The position numbers and the translations under genes were made by a program. The notes under the pieces were generated by a model. The model did no database searches and was not told where the DNA came from. It saw only the letters and a program-made list of their open reading frames with translations. DNA of 5,781 bases from Casp-actino8 sp041159745 (lineage in GTDB: Bacteria > Actinomycetota > Acidimicrobiia > Acidimicrobiales > Ilumatobacteraceae), in contig JBEAXP010000173.1 of assembly GCA_041159745.1 (NCBI GenBank), positions 1 through 5,781 of the forward strand, given 5' to 3'. This document shows positions 5,714 through 5,781 of this stretch, in pieces; the stretch's first letter is position 1, and each line of letters opens with the position of its first letter.

Positions 5714-5781
5714 AACCCCACTTTGCCTGATGAGCAGGACTTTCGTGGGATTCGGAGGCCGGATTCCGGGTCGAATCCAGG
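5710..5781 (-). CDS. Possible C-terminal end of an upstream operon gene, cut by window edge
   Basis: A minus-strand frame is open from the right edge to a TGA at 5710-5712, giving 23 residues ending 'SCSSGKVGL'. Its stop overlaps the GTG of the mocA-like gene by 4 bp, the same coupling used at other junctions of this operon, which is the main argument for it. The minus-strand sequence from 5714 to the edge contains no TA dinucleotide, hence no TANNNT -10 element. Against it, the third codon positions are less G/C-rich than in the neighbours, and the residues match no family I know. It could instead be intergenic sequence. Confidence 0.35.
   Translation of the reverse strand, partial: PGFDPESGLRIPRKSCSSGKVGL

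Noticed and set aside
5747..5781. tRNA T-arm-like sequence (GATTCGACC on the minus strand)
   Set aside because: The flanking 5-bp stem does not pair correctly, and no anticodon or acceptor arm can be seen in the window.

Overview
The window is a dense, high-GC stretch of ordinary bacterial chromosome. The gene content points to an actinobacterium: a DUF501 gene next to a short Ppx/GppA phosphatase is a well-known actinobacterial pairing (Rv1025-Rv1026 in Mycobacterium tuberculosis), codons are strongly G/C-ending, GTG and TTG starts are common, and several starts lack a Shine-Dalgarno. A marine or freshwater acidimicrobial lineage is a guess only. No mobile element, RNA gene or CRISPR array was seen.

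Left part (1-1979): two crotonase-superfamily (enoyl-CoA hydratase-like) genes lie either side of an unrecognised acidic protein. On the minus strand the unknown gene (539-1177) is followed after 6 bp by a crotonase that runs off the left edge. On the plus strand, diverging across only 34 bp, is a second crotonase (1212-1979) that lacks both catalytic glutamates of classical hydratases. This looks like a small acyl-CoA metabolism cluster.

Middle (1980-2405): a 105-bp intergenic gap holds a credible promoter and a strong ribosome binding site for a small, very basic, histidine-rich protein of unknown function. Its stop codon lies 3 bp from the stop of the convergent operon.

Right part (2409-5781, all minus strand, read right to left): an apparent translationally coupled operon of five complete genes. 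They are a MocA-type molybdenum cofactor nucleotidyltransferase, a membrane-anchored CoxG-like SRPBCC protein, a DUF501 protein, a Ppx/GppA phosphatase and a RimJ/RimL-type GNAT acetyltransferase. Neighbouring genes overlap by 4 or 10 bp at every junction, and a possible sixth gene enters from the right edge with another 4-bp overlap. MocA and CoxG both serve xanthine-oxidase-family molybdenum hydroxylases such as CO dehydrogenase, so structural or accessory genes for such an enzyme may lie just beyond the right edge. DUF501-Ppx is a phosphate/nucleotide-stress module that here appears joined to the molybdenum genes.

No clearly new system is evident. The most noteworthy points are the coupled molybdenum-cofactor/polyphosphate operon, the crotonase without catalytic glutamates, and the basic orphan protein with its own promoter.
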